The notes beneath the pieces were generated by a model that was not told where the DNA came from, did not search any database, and saw only the letters and a program-made list of their open reading frames with translations. DNA of 64,000 nucleotides from the NCBI GenBank assembly GCA_965248915.1, contig OZ252216.1, forward strand, positions 1,488,001 to 1,552,000. Reading direction: 5' to 3'. A program made the translations under genes and the position numbers. This stretch comes from CBDFLA01 sp965248915. Its GTDB lineage: Bacteria > Pseudomonadota > Alphaproteobacteria > M2410. Shown in pieces: positions 16,913 to 26,194 of this stretch; positions within the stretch are counted from its first letter, which is position 1; each line of letters opens with the position of its first letter.

Positions 16913-17469
16913 GGCAACCAGTCTTTCTCCTTGATCAAAGCGTTGGTCATCTTGCGGATATCCTTCGCTTTTGCTCCACCTTCACGCCACACCTTCCGAG
17001 CATTCGAGACATCAGCGAGGCGGTCTTTCCACTCAGGTCCAAATATTTCTGCAATACGTCCTCGTAATGCTGCGGTAAGTGCAGGAGATTGCCCGGCGGT
17101 TGAGACAGTGAACAACAGGTCTCCCCTTCTAACGATGCCTGGAACGTGAAAATCACTCTTTCCAGGCTTGTCCTCATAGTTGACCAAGACTTTGTTCTTC
17201 CAAGCCAACTCCACCAAACTCTCTGCCTCATCCTCCCTCAAATCGCATATGCAAATCGCGCGAAGCTGCTCCAAGTCAGCTTCCGTAGGCAATCGCTCAA
17301 TGAGATGACGCGCCGCGACCTTTCTCAATTGATCGCTTGGCTCGTCGGAAAACACCGTGAGCCTTTTTGGTTGCGTCACCATCAAAGACCGCGCCCGTCG
17401 CGCAGCCCTCTGACCTCTGCCTACCAGTCCAAAATGAACGAAGTCCGTATTCAAAGTAATTGGATACAT
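16909..17469 (-). CDS. Siroheme synthase N-terminal domain protein (precorrin-2 dehydrogenase/ferrochelatase)
   Basis: The product makes sirohydrochlorin and siroheme from precorrin-2, the cofactor of sulfite reductase. Its 186 residues correspond to the N-terminal part of CysG only (CysG is about 450 residues): a Rossmann segment FGLVGRGQRAARRARSL, ICDLREDEAESLVELA, and the FHVPGIVRRGDLLFTVSTAG and SPALTAALRGRI stretches typical of the family. The methyltransferase half is absent, as in stand-alone MET8/SirC-like proteins. Overlap with cysH and shared promoter place it in sulfate assimilation. Confidence 0.9.
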   Translation of the reverse strand: MYPITLNTDFVHFGLVGRGQRAARRARSLMVTQPKRLTVFSDEPSDQLRKVAARHLIERLPTEADLEQLRAICICDLREDEAESLVELAWKNKVLVNYEDKPGKSDFHVPGIVRRGDLLFTVSTAGQSPALTAALRGRIAEIFGPEWKDRLADVSNARKVWREGGAKAKDIRKMTNALIKEKDWLP

Positions 17470-17783
17470 GGAAGCTCAATTCTCCCTTCCACCGGACTGT
17501 ACTTGTCCAGTTATCAATGATTAGCCTATTTTGCAAGTGATGAATGTACATTCACCTTTTACACACAAATTACATGTGATTAAGCAATTCCCATACATTC
17601 CCAACGAGACCAATGGTTCGTTGGCTTTTGCCCACCGTAACAACATATGAGACCCAATTCATCAAGGACCAATTTTATGGTTAAGATCCACAGCAACCCG
17701 GTTTTCCCCAATGTCAGTACTTGTGTATCGCGCGATTTCTACCTAGATCATCAAACCTAAACAGATGCTGAAAGCACCAATTT
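17470..17783. other. AT-rich divergent intergenic region between sulfur genes and lipB
   Basis: These 314 bases hold the promoters of the siroheme/cysH pair and of lipB. The stretch is clearly richer in A and T than its surroundings. It contains a 14-bp perfect palindrome (listed separately) and the TTACATGTGATTAAG stretch close by. No gene or terminator was recognised. Confidence 0.6.
17541..17554. promoter_or_regulatory. 14-bp perfect palindrome, candidate operator for the cys pair
   Basis: TGAATGTACATTCA reads the same on both strands and lies 72 bases upstream of the siroheme-synthase start in an AT-rich promoter zone. GTGA/TCAC bases flank it on both sides with a small offset. Position and symmetry suggest a dimeric repressor or activator site for sulfur assimilation. 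No known regulator site was matched. Confidence 0.45.
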
Positions 17784-18440
17784 ATGCCGACTGTCGAATG
17801 GATTATCGAACAAGATCCGGTGGACTATCCCTCGGCGGAGCAGTTCATGCAGAACCGCGCCAGTGAAATTGCCTCCGGCCAGGAGCGTGAACTTGTCTGG
17901 CTATTGGAACACCCCCCACTCTACACCGCTGGAACAAGTGCTAAGGTCGAAGACTTAGTTTCGCCGAACCGGTTTCCAGTTTATGCCACAGGGAGAGGTG
18001 GCCAATACACCTATCACGGTCCTGGCCAGCGGGTGGCATACGTCATGCTCAATTTAAAGGAGCGCCGCCCCGATGTGAGAGCTTTTGTTTGTGACCTTGA
18101 ACAGTGGATCATCGATACACTTGAAGACCTCGGTGTGTCTGGGACCCGGCGGGATGATCGGGTCGGCATATGGATACCCAGGGACAATGGTGTTCCATTG
18201 TATGACGACAAGATTGCCGCTCTTGGCATCCGACTCCACAAATGGGTGAGCTTTCACGGCATAAGCATCAATGTGAATCCAAATCTCGAACATTTCTCCG
18301 GGATTGTACCGTGCGGTATCGAAGGGCACGGAGTTACCAGCCTTAAGGAGCTTGGTCTCGACACCAACTATTCTGAGCTGGACCTGCACCTCAAAAGAAA
18401 TTTCGAGAGAGTGTTTGACAGCGCCACTGTAACGACATGA
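17784..18440 (+). CDS. lipB: Lipoyl(octanoyl) transferase
   Basis: LipB moves octanoate from acyl carrier protein to lipoyl domains of 2-oxoacid dehydrogenases. The 218-residue protein carries RGGQYTYHGPGQ at 71-82 and the catalytic pair Lys143 (DDKIAALGIR) and Cys177 (GIVPCGI), both intact. Length matches the family. lipA is not adjacent. It faces pccA tail to tail with 8 bases between the stop codons. Confidence 0.96.
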   Translation: MPTVEWIIEQDPVDYPSAEQFMQNRASEIASGQERELVWLLEHPPLYTAGTSAKVEDLVSPNRFPVYATGRGGQYTYHGPGQRVAYVMLNLKERRPDVRAFVCDLEQWIIDTLEDLGVSGTRRDDRVGIWIPRDNGVPLYDDKIAALGIRLHKWVSFHGISINVNPNLEHFSGIVPCGIEGHGVTSLKELGLDTNYSELDLHLKRNFERVFDSATVTT

Positions 18441-18448
18441 ATGACAAT

Positions 18449-20464
18449 TCACTCAAACTCTATGATGATTTCGTCTACCGCAAGGCTATCGCCTGCTGAC
18501 ACGTGAACTTTAGAGACAAGACAATCCTGTTCTGCACGTAGAACATTCTCCATCTTCATCGCCTCAATCACCGCCACTGTTTCACCCGCTTTGACATCTT
18601 GACCTTCTACCACGTCAATACTGACGACGAGACCAGGCATGGGGCACAACAACATCCTCGACGTGTCAGGTGCAATACGCTCAGGCATGAAGGCAGAAAG
18701 GCTGGCAGCTTTCGGTCGCCGCACCGCAAGTTCAAGTGTTGCCCCTCGGTAGGAAAGCCGCCATCCATCATCTGTCGGTGCGATAGCGACAGAAATCTCT
18801 GACCCATCTACCTCACCACGAAAGAGAGGTTGGCCCGGTTGATATTCGCTTTCAATTCTGAAAACCCGGTTTGGAGTCCCGTCATCATGGCAAATCGTTA
18901 CGCTCTCCGCATCACCGATCTTGTCAAACTTGACTGGGCGTTGACTTGTCTTGCCACACACCACCCAATCGCCCTCAACAACGTGAGAGACGCCGTCCAA
19001 TTGCCCGCTAAGATGCCCCAGACGACGCACTTCTCCAATGTGAACGTAGCAGGCGATCGCCGCCAACTCTCCTAGTGTATCCCAATCAAGTTCAGCTCCT
19101 TGGAAACCATCGGGGAACTCTTCATCAATATACCCGGTCGTTAATCGACCCTCCCGAAAGCGGTCTTGACCATACACGGCGCTAAGAAACGGGATGTTAT
19201 GTTGAATGCCTTCTATGTGAAAAGAATCCAGCGCACGGATCATATGATCGATTGCGGCGTTTCGATCCGGTCCATGCACACACAGCTTGGCAATCATAGG
19301 GTCATAATACAGTGAGATTTCCGACCCTTCGACAACCCCCGTATCATTGCGCACCGTAAGTCCATCTCTCGTTCCTTCTTCCGGCGGCGCATAGCGCACC
19401 AACCGTCCTATTGAAGGGAGGAAGTTACGAAAAGGATCTTCCGCATAGATACGGCTTTCAAAGGCCCATCCGTTCAATTGTATACCTTTTTGGGTCAGTC
19501 CGAGTTTCTCACCAGCCGCGACGCGTATCATTTCCTCAACCAGGTCAATACCGGTAATGAGTTCGGAGACCGGGTGTTCAACTTGCAATCTTGTGTTCAT
19601 TTCCAGGAAGTAAAAGTTCCGATTGTCATCGACAATGAACTCGACAGTTCCAGCGCTCTCGTAGTCCACTGCTTTCGCAAGCGCAACAGCTTGCTCACCC
19701 ATTTTCTTTCGCGTTTTTTCATCCAGAAATGGACTGGGTGCCTCTTCAATGACCTTCTGATTGCGTCGTTGAATTGAACACTCGCGTTCGCCGATATAGA
19801 CAGCACTGCCGTGCTTGTCCGCCATCACCTGTATTTCAATGTGGCGCGGATCCGTAATGAACTTCTCAATGAAAACCCGGTCATCTCCGAAGGACGATCG
19901 AGCTTCATTTTTAGAAGAATTGTACCCTTGCTCGACCTCTTCCTCGGAATGGGCGATACGCATACCTTTGCCGCCACCCCCCGCTGAGGCCTTGATCATC
20001 ACCGGATAGCCGATGCCATTGGCAATTTCTATGGCCTCTTGTGAGGTCTCGATCACGCCAAGATATCCTGGCACCGTGTTCACTTTGGCCTCATTCGCGA
20101 ATTTCTTGCTCTCGATCTTGTCGCCCATCACCTGAATGGCTTTTACATTGGGGCCGATGAAGGCGATCCCCTCTGTTGCAAGCCTCTCGGCAAAACCCGA
20201 ATTCTCCGAAAGAAAACCATAGCCTGGATGAATGGCTTCAGCCTTGGTGTGCTTTGCCGCTTCAACAATTCGCTCAGCAATCAAATAGGACTCCGACGCA
20301 GCAGATGGTCCGATGTGGACACACTCATCTGCCATTCTGACATGCAACGCATCTGCATCTGCATCTGAGTATACTGCCACCGTGGCAATGCCCATTTTGC
20401 GCGCCGTCTTGATTACCCGACAGGCAATTTCTCCGCGATTGGCGATGAGTATCTTCTTAAACAT
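18449..20464 (-). CDS. pccA: Propionyl-CoA carboxylase, biotin-containing alpha subunit
   Basis: The biotin carboxylase and carrier subunit for propionyl-CoA, feeding methylmalonyl-CoA. From the ATG at 20464 it has 671 residues: biotin carboxylase domain 1-450 (MFKKILIANRGEIACRV, ASAGGGGKGMR, EMNTRLQVEHPVSE), the PCC-type BT domain around 460-590 that contacts the beta subunit, and the biotinyl domain with EAMKMEN, Lys637 being the acceptor. An open frame runs 30 codons further upstream but has no family match; GAAGAAG precedes the chosen ATG. Its partner pccB lies 6.2 kb away on the same strand with unrelated genes between. Confidence 0.94.
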   Translation of the reverse strand: MFKKILIANRGEIACRVIKTARKMGIATVAVYSDADADALHVRMADECVHIGPSAASESYLIAERIVEAAKHTKAEAIHPGYGFLSENSGFAERLATEGIAFIGPNVKAIQVMGDKIESKKFANEAKVNTVPGYLGVIETSQEAIEIANGIGYPVMIKASAGGGGKGMRIAHSEEEVEQGYNSSKNEARSSFGDDRVFIEKFITDPRHIEIQVMADKHGSAVYIGERECSIQRRNQKVIEEAPSPFLDEKTRKKMGEQAVALAKAVDYESAGTVEFIVDDNRNFYFLEMNTRLQVEHPVSELITGIDLVEEMIRVAAGEKLGLTQKGIQLNGWAFESRIYAEDPFRNFLPSIGRLVRYAPPEEGTRDGLTVRNDTGVVEGSEISLYYDPMIAKLCVHGPDRNAAIDHMIRALDSFHIEGIQHNIPFLSAVYGQDRFREGRLTTGYIDEEFPDGFQGAELDWDTLGELAAIACYVHIGEVRRLGHLSGQLDGVSHVVEGDWVVCGKTSQRPVKFDKIGDAESVTICHDDGTPNRVFRIESEYQPGQPLFRGEVDGSEISVAIAPTDDGWRLSYRGATLELAVRRPKAASLSAFMPERIAPDTSRMLLCPMPGLVVSIDVVEGQDVKAGETVAVIEAMKMENVLRAEQDCLVSKVHVSAGDSLAVDEIIIEFE

Positions 20465-20650
20465 TGCGGCTTCTTCTACCCGGCCGCCAAGATCTGCTCT
20501 CTTACAGTCTAGGGGTCTTCGGGCATCCCTTCTTTTGGGGGTCAACGGGCACACTTGCGGTCATAGAGTCTCACCGCCAAGCTAGACACTCCCATTCCAA
20601 ATTGGAAGGAACATGTCAACCACACAAGCCGCAGCAGAGTGTCCGAATGC

Positions 20651-21442
20651 CTAAAGAATCTCTTCCAAAGTCGGAGGGAAATCCCACCAGGTCCCATCTG
20701 GTTTTCGATTGGTATAGATGAAGAGATGGCCTCTAAATGTCAAAGTGCCATACTTCGGGCGGTCAAATGCAAAAATGAGCGCCCGATCAACATACGCCGC
20801 ATCCGCCTGCTGCCTGAGGTAATGGGACCAGACTTCGAGACTGAGTGCGTAGATTTCTTCCGGGTCGTCGATACTCCCATCGTAGTGATAATCGAGAACC
20901 ATGGAGAGGACACCTGAAACCATCTCAACACGCAGGGATTCCATTTGAATGACGTGTCCAGATGGCAATTCAATCGCGGTCGAAGGGTGCTTGGGGCCAG
21001 GTGGTGGTTTTATCTCAAGGACTTCATCCGTGGTCAAGTTTCGCCACGGACCGAAATTTCGCCGTTCATATTTGTGGATCGCGCCACTTGAGACACGAAT
21101 GGGACCAATTGAGGGGAGAGTATCGATGTACAGCCAAGCATCATTCAGCCCGGACACTTCGGCAAATGTGCCTAGATAAGCGACAAAAATCTCATTTGCT
21201 GTGTCTTCCAAACTCTGACCGTCACCCAATTGGAGGACACTTACAGTCAGCTGTGCGACTTCACTCAGCTCTCCATCGCCAATGATCCGCATAATCGTGG
21301 CGTCTTGAACAACAATACGCGACCCAGAATAGAGTTCAACTTCAGTGCCCTCCGGCACAGAGCACGCCGTAGCCAACCACCCGACAAGGAAAAGAACCGC
21401 AATCCGAGGAAATACCTGGAGCACCAACGCAATACACTTCAT
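20651..21442 (-). CDS. Putative lipoprotein of unknown function
   Basis: I do not recognise the family. The 263-residue product begins with a hydrophobic segment (VFPRIAVLFLVGWLATACS) whose WLATAC end resembles a lipobox, though Ala rather than Leu sits at -3; lipid attachment at Cys27 is likely but not certain. The rest is soluble and mixed alpha/beta in character with no repeats. It lies 96 bases upstream of the pccA open frame on the same strand, so it may be read into pccA. Predicted location is the periplasmic face of a membrane. Confidence 0.65.
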   Translation of the reverse strand: MKCIALVLQVFPRIAVLFLVGWLATACSVPEGTEVELYSGSRIVVQDATIMRIIGDGELSEVAQLTVSVLQLGDGQSLEDTANEIFVAYLGTFAEVSGLNDAWLYIDTLPSIGPIRVSSGAIHKYERRNFGPWRNLTTDEVLEIKPPPGPKHPSTAIELPSGHVIQMESLRVEMVSGVLSMVLDYHYDGSIDDPEEIYALSLEVWSHYLRQQADAAYVDRALIFAFDRPKYGTLTFRGHLFIYTNRKPDGTWWDFPPTLEEIL

Positions 21443-21529
21443 TCACTATCCCCCGAAGGCCCCCGCCTTCATGATGGAACAATGTTAGCGTCTTTTTCCG
21501 TTCTTGTCTTGGTCTCAAACTGAGTGAAC

Positions 21530-21826
21530 CTACTGGGTTTCAGTCGATTCTGCGCTCGTTTCACCGGCAATCGTGCCGAGACGGTCGTAAATCTTGAATG
21601 ACAAAATCATCAGCTCGCACCAAATCCGCCAAAAGACCAAGGCCAAGGGCGTGAACAAAACGATCTGAAACAAGCCAGCAAAGAAACTATTTGTCATCGT
21701 ATATAGACCACCGAATACGCCTCCGAGAATAATCAAAGCGCCAACGACAAAGTAAATCAACTGAATGATCTGCGGAGCGATCATCTTCTCAAAACTTAGG
21801 AACGAATTAAGCAAAGACTGAGGCAT
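21530..21826 (-). CDS. DUF4282 family membrane protein
   Basis: A 98-residue protein with two membrane helices, about 18-40 (IIQLIYFVVGALIILGGVFG) and 48-72, followed by the conserved WRIWCELMILSFKIYDRL segment that marks DUF4282 and a short acidic/Thr-rich tail. The N-terminal FLSFEKMIAPQ is also typical. Function is unknown. It is divergent from the TIR-TPR gene, 291 bases away, and on the same strand as the lipoprotein gene downstream. Confidence 0.82.
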   Translation of the reverse strand: MPQSLLNSFLSFEKMIAPQIIQLIYFVVGALIILGGVFGGLYTMTNSFFAGLFQIVLFTPLALVFWRIWCELMILSFKIYDRLGTIAGETSAESTETQ

Positions 21827-22117
21827 GGTCTTATCCTCCCAATGGAATCAATAGGTCAATATCCGCATGCTGCCAGAACCGCTAAGCCCTGTCACCCACC
21901 GCCCTCACCCAGGGTGGGACAATCAATCGAGGAATTTTTGATCGAATTACCCTTTGAATCCAGACTAGGTGGCTCTTGCGAAAAACTAGCTGACTTCCCT
22001 CGGTACACGGAAAGCCCACACAATCGACATCCCGCGCTGCCACCCTGATTCTTGACCGTCTTAAATTAATGGTCCTTACTCAGACACCTAAGAGTCAGCA
22101 TCTTTTGGGGTGACCAG
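21827..22117. other. Intergenic region upstream of the TIR-TPR gene
   Basis: This stretch separates the DUF4282 gene and the divergent TIR-TPR gene. A TTGACC hexamer near 22053 followed by an AT-rich run is a possible promoter for the latter, but I see no good -10 at the right distance. A 68-codon open frame at 21842 is Pro-rich without family resemblance and is not called. Confidence 0.5.
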
Positions 22118-24346
22118 TTGGCAAATGTGTTCTTGAGCTATGCGAGCGAAGATCGCGATCAAATTCGCGACCTCGTTGCGTTTCTTGAAGATGCAGGTCT
22201 TTCAGTTTGGTGGGACAATCGGCTATTGGGTGGGTCAATGTTCTCTACTGAAATCGAGAATGAGTTGACCCAGTCGGAAGCTGTGATCGTCGTATGGTCA
22301 CGACATTCAGCAACCTCCCGATGGGTCGCGGACGAAGCCGAACTCGCTCTTCGATTGGGAAAGCTAGTTCCCATCCAAATAGATCAAACTGAACCGCCTC
22401 TCGGATTTCGACAAATCCAAACTATCGATCTCTCACAATGGCAAAACGACGCCGATGATCCAATTTTCATCACCCTTCTGGCGTCACTTCGCGCCAAATT
22501 GACGAATGTGCCAGCGTCAATCCATCGCTCCGCCACCGCTCGAACCAAAGCCCCGAAGTACTCCATTGCTGTCCTACCCTTCGTAAATATGTCGGCAGAT
22601 CCCGATCAGGAATACTTTTCTGACGGAATCTCAGAAGAGCTCCTAAATTTGCTCGCCAAAGTAACTCAAATGAAGGTCACAGCACGAGGATCAACATTTC
22701 AGTTCAAAGGTAGAGAACAAGACGTAAAGAGAGTCGGTAGCCTATTGAATGTCGCGCATGTGTTAGAGGGTAGCGTTCGCAAGGCAGGTAACCGCGTACG
22801 AATAACCGCTCAGCTCATTGAGTCAGACACGGGCTATCACATTTGGTCTGAGACCTACGATCGAACATTGGAAGACATCTTTGAAATTCAAGATGAAATC
22901 TCAGCCGCCATTGTACATGAGCTAAAGGAACGAATACTCGACGCTACCGAAATTGACTCACCGAAATCCAACCGAAGTGCAAATGTCGACGCCTATGAAC
23001 ACTTCCTACTCGGTCAACAACTACTCAACACAAGAACCAAGTCTTCAATTGAACGTGGATTGAGCGAGTTCGAAAAGTCACTGACCTTCGATCCCGATTA
23101 CCTTCCGTCACTCGTCGGTCTCGCTGAATGTCACTTGCTGCTGAGCAAGCACATTACCAGCTATGGATCGACGTCAATCAAGGAAGCGCAAGCAAAAGCT
23201 TGGCCACTTCTTCAACTGGCAGGCAAAATCGAATCCAAGAATGCCGATGTTTATTCCGCTCAAGCTCTTTATGCACTCATTGGCGATGACCTAAAGAACG
23301 CCAAAGAACTTTCCGAAAGAGCAATAGCGATAAACTCCAATAGCGCCGCCGCACATCGCATATTGGGATTTGCCTTAGCGGGATTAAGTGGTTCGACACA
23401 TCAAATTATTCCAACTCTGCAGAAGGCTCTTGAAGTAGATCCCCTGTCCTTGTCGACACTCATTTCCCTTGCGAATGAATACAAGTATCGCGGACGCTTC
23501 GCCGAAGCAGAAGCTTTGAGGCAGCGTTGTCTTGTAATCAATCCGATTTGGCCCGGCGTACTCAATGGCATGGCCAGCGATGCCTACACACGAGGCAGTC
23601 TGAAGATTGCCCTGTCCGTCTTCACCGATCATGAATCACTGCTCACCTCACCTGTTGGCTTGGCAAATATTCAACTCATTCTTACGCGGCTAGGGTTTGG
23701 TCAAGAAGTCGAATATCTCGAGGAGTACATCGCGCTCACGCTCTACTCCATTTATGGCTTTGAAGACGATGCAAATCGATTGGGCAAACGACTCACCGAC
23801 TCGCTACCTGCTGACACTGACTATGAAACAGCACTGACATTTGTGGACTGGTATTCGCGGATCGGTAAAAACAAAGAAGCTCTTGCCCTTCTGGCTCCAT
23901 TCGTAATCGACACGGACCCTTTGCAGGGGCTACTCTTTAGCCCCGACAGCGACTATTACGGCGCCATGTACATGTACCACCTAAGTTTGGAGTTGGGCGA
24001 CGTCGAGACAACAAAGGTCTACTTGGAAAATCTTCGGATTATTCATAAGGATCTTATTTCTGATCCCAACGGCATCTCCATTCGAGCTTTCATGATCGGC
24101 GCCTTGATTGCATTGGCAGATGGTGACATCGAGGTCTGTTGCGATCAAATCGAACAAGAGTTCGAACGAAACAAATCTGATACGGCATTTGAATATTCGC
24201 CATTCTTTGAACGCATCGCCGACTATCCGCGCTTCAAGGATCTCGTGGGGTGGGCCCGCAAAAATCTTCAAGCTGAGATTTCAACCGCCAAGCAAGACGG
24301 ATTGCTGCCTCCATCAAAGGAACTGCTTCAAGCCATCAAAGAATAA
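22118..24346 (+). CDS. TIR domain - TolB-like domain - TPR repeat protein
   Basis: The 742-residue product joins three modules. Residues 1-125 are a bacterial TIR domain (VFLSYASEDRDQIRDLV, then GLSVWWDNRLLGGSMF); SRWVADEAE at 67-75 carries the glutamate position (Glu73) used for NAD cleavage in catalytic TIRs. Residues 147-270 match the TolB-like domain found in CadC-type and adenylate-cyclase-like proteins (IAVLPFVNMSADPDQEYFSDG, VAHVLEGSVRKAGNRVR, GYHIWSETYDRTL). Residues 290-740 are helical TPR repeats. There is no signal peptide or membrane helix, so it is cytoplasmic. The start is TTG at 22118, preceded by GGGGTGA. Its last 93-127 bases recur at 26.2 kb as a broken copy. NADase activity and any role in defence or signalling are inference. 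Confidence 0.85.
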   Translation: MANVFLSYASEDRDQIRDLVAFLEDAGLSVWWDNRLLGGSMFSTEIENELTQSEAVIVVWSRHSATSRWVADEAELALRLGKLVPIQIDQTEPPLGFRQIQTIDLSQWQNDADDPIFITLLASLRAKLTNVPASIHRSATARTKAPKYSIAVLPFVNMSADPDQEYFSDGISEELLNLLAKVTQMKVTARGSTFQFKGREQDVKRVGSLLNVAHVLEGSVRKAGNRVRITAQLIESDTGYHIWSETYDRTLEDIFEIQDEISAAIVHELKERILDATEIDSPKSNRSANVDAYEHFLLGQQLLNTRTKSSIERGLSEFEKSLTFDPDYLPSLVGLAECHLLLSKHITSYGSTSIKEAQAKAWPLLQLAGKIESKNADVYSAQALYALIGDDLKNAKELSERAIAINSNSAAAHRILGFALAGLSGSTHQIIPTLQKALEVDPLSLSTLISLANEYKYRGRFAEAEALRQRCLVINPIWPGVLNGMASDAYTRGSLKIALSVFTDHESLLTSPVGLANIQLILTRLGFGQEVEYLEEYIALTLYSIYGFEDDANRLGKRLTDSLPADTDYETALTFVDWYSRIGKNKEALALLAPFVIDTDPLQGLLFSPDSDYYGAMYMYHLSLELGDVETTKVYLENLRIIHKDLISDPNGISIRAFMIGALIALADGDIEVCCDQIEQEFERNKSDTAFEYSPFFERIADYPRFKDLVGWARKNLQAEISTAKQDGLLPPSKELLQAIKE

Positions 24347-24414
24347 TCCATTCAAAGAAAGACGGCATGTATCAAGTCAAATTTCGCAGTTGTCATTGAG
24401 CAAGAAAAACCTAG

Positions 24415-26100
24415 CTACTGGACAAGGTCGATTGCATATCTAATCGGGGCATTTCGAGAGTAATTGTACTTACGCAAAATTTCGTATGTAATCTCATGGG
24501 CAGGCGTCAGCAATAGGTTTTCCTTATCGTCTAGTTCAATTTGCGAATTGTGGACAAGGTACGAATGAGAAATCGTGCCTTTCAACTTTGAGTTCTTCAG
24601 TTCAAAGTCAACAGTCTCCCCCATTTGCGCAATGTTTTGCGAAGGCACTCCGCCCACATGAGTTGCTCCTAACAGATCAAGGTACATCGCAAACATGAAT
24701 CCCGCACTGTATGTAGATGCGTTCGTCACGAAAAGTACTTCTTCAGGTCGAAAAAACTCGGCATGTGACCCTTTCATGTATTCATCATAGAATGTCTTGG
24801 AAAGAGCCAAGTCCTCTTCGACAATGCGCTTGACGTATTCACGCTCCAACAGTCCTTCACTCATTCTTGAGACATCACTCAGATCATAGTCTGAATTTCG
24901 AAGCGGAAAATCACGCATACCGTCCCTACCGGCAACTTCGTTAAGCTCTTCCAGCGTCTGATCCGGTTCAGATGAAAAATAATAGGGGGAGAGCTTTCTT
25001 GAAACGACATTTGTACGTCTGTGAAGTTCAATAAGTGCCTCTTTCCCATAAAGAAAATAAACCAACATGTCAGCTGGATACGCCCAACCTCCAATGTTTG
25101 TTCTAAGGTCAACAATAAGAACGCGGGATGAGTTCTGCTTCATTTGACGCACAAGATCCGTGTAGGTATCCGTCAGAGAAGGCAACTTGGCCATCGTTTC
25201 ATTCAAGGAACCAGTTGGCTTTTCCCCATAGATGTCGTGATAAAAGTCCTCTACACCATCGGTAACGTCTGAGTACGTGGATCGCTTTTCCCAGGTCTCG
25301 CGGTTTTGGACCATTCTTGCAACGCGCAAATAAGCAATCTCTTTGTCATTGCCGAGAAAGCCCCAACCAAACTCGCGCCCGGATGTTGAAGGCAGCTCCA
25401 GGACCTTTTCGGTACCTTTGAGTCTATCATCCACGCGAGAACGTGTCGCAAATCGCACGACTTCACTTTTGCCGTCAGGTAGTTTGAACGAAGCCTTAAG
25501 CAGAGATTTGTCTTGCCATTCCGGCACTAGATCTTCAAGAACGCTTCTCTTTCCAAGGAAGAATTCGAAGTTCGCTAGTTGGGCAAGCGTTCCATAAATA
25601 TTGTCAGCTCCGTAGTATTTTCTTGTCCGCTCGACAAGCTGATCGAATTCGACACCCTCAATGGATTCCAACCGAGCCCCAAAAAGCGATTTGTGTTCAT
25701 CGTCCATTGCGCCAGCAACGTAGAGACCTTCCTCCACCACAAGAAAATACAAGGGGATGCCGGAGAAATCCGTTGGCCCATCTGGATATACATTTGTATG
25801 TCCATCTCCAATAGAAACTAACAATGGGCTGAGCAATCCGCGATAAGCTTCCCTTCCCATTCCTTCTTGCGGAATGGCCCTTAACACACTTTGAAATCGC
25901 TCATGGAATGCCAATTTTCCTCCACCAACAAAATACGGCTGCGGATGGGCGCTCTCGATCAACTCGGCTATTTGTCTTGTGTCTGCAATCAACTCATCTT
26001 TGCTAATCAGACCATCCAGCGCATCTGATCGCACCGAAATTCCGGTCAACAGAATGCAACAGACAACTAGAATTTGAATATTTCGCAAAGATTTTACCAC
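24415..26100 (-). CDS. S41 family peptidase (C-terminal processing protease-like), secreted
   Basis: The 561-residue product begins with a signal peptide (IQILVVCCILLTGISV, cleavage near 25-28). An N-terminal helical domain contains SIGDGHTNVYP, common in S41 proteins, and the catalytic domain holds VLIVDLRTNIGGWAYPADML and VTNASTYSAGFMF with the probable nucleophile Ser465. A PDZ-like segment is not obvious. It is expected to act in the periplasm. The gene is convergent with the TIR-TPR gene, 68 bases away, and its upstream region contains the duplicated TIR-TPR tail. It thus sits exactly between the two copies of that tail. Confidence 0.8.
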   Translation of the reverse strand: MVKSLRNIQILVVCCILLTGISVRSDALDGLISKDELIADTRQIAELIESAHPQPYFVGGGKLAFHERFQSVLRAIPQEGMGREAYRGLLSPLLVSIGDGHTNVYPDGPTDFSGIPLYFLVVEEGLYVAGAMDDEHKSLFGARLESIEGVEFDQLVERTRKYYGADNIYGTLAQLANFEFFLGKRSVLEDLVPEWQDKSLLKASFKLPDGKSEVVRFATRSRVDDRLKGTEKVLELPSTSGREFGWGFLGNDKEIAYLRVARMVQNRETWEKRSTYSDVTDGVEDFYHDIYGEKPTGSLNETMAKLPSLTDTYTDLVRQMKQNSSRVLIVDLRTNIGGWAYPADMLVYFLYGKEALIELHRRTNVVSRKLSPYYFSSEPDQTLEELNEVAGRDGMRDFPLRNSDYDLSDVSRMSEGLLEREYVKRIVEEDLALSKTFYDEYMKGSHAEFFRPEEVLFVTNASTYSAGFMFAMYLDLLGATHVGGVPSQNIAQMGETVDFELKNSKLKGTISHSYLVHNSQIELDDKENLLLTPAHEITYEILRKYNYSRNAPIRYAIDLVQ

Positions 26101-26194
26101 CGCTCATGCCTCAGATGAATTTGTTGTTCGCATTTCAAAACAAACAAAGTCTCGTCATTTACCGAATTCAAGTGTCCTAAATTACACGTCTGGT

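Noticed and set aside
21842..22048. A 68-codon open frame between DUF4282 and the TIR-TPR gene
   Set aside because: Pro-rich random-looking product, no ribosome binding site, no signal peptide; treated as noncoding.
25619..25660. CTCGACAAGC word inside the S41 gene as a second REP-like copy
   Set aside because: The flanking bases do not form the same hairpin and the site is inside a coding region.
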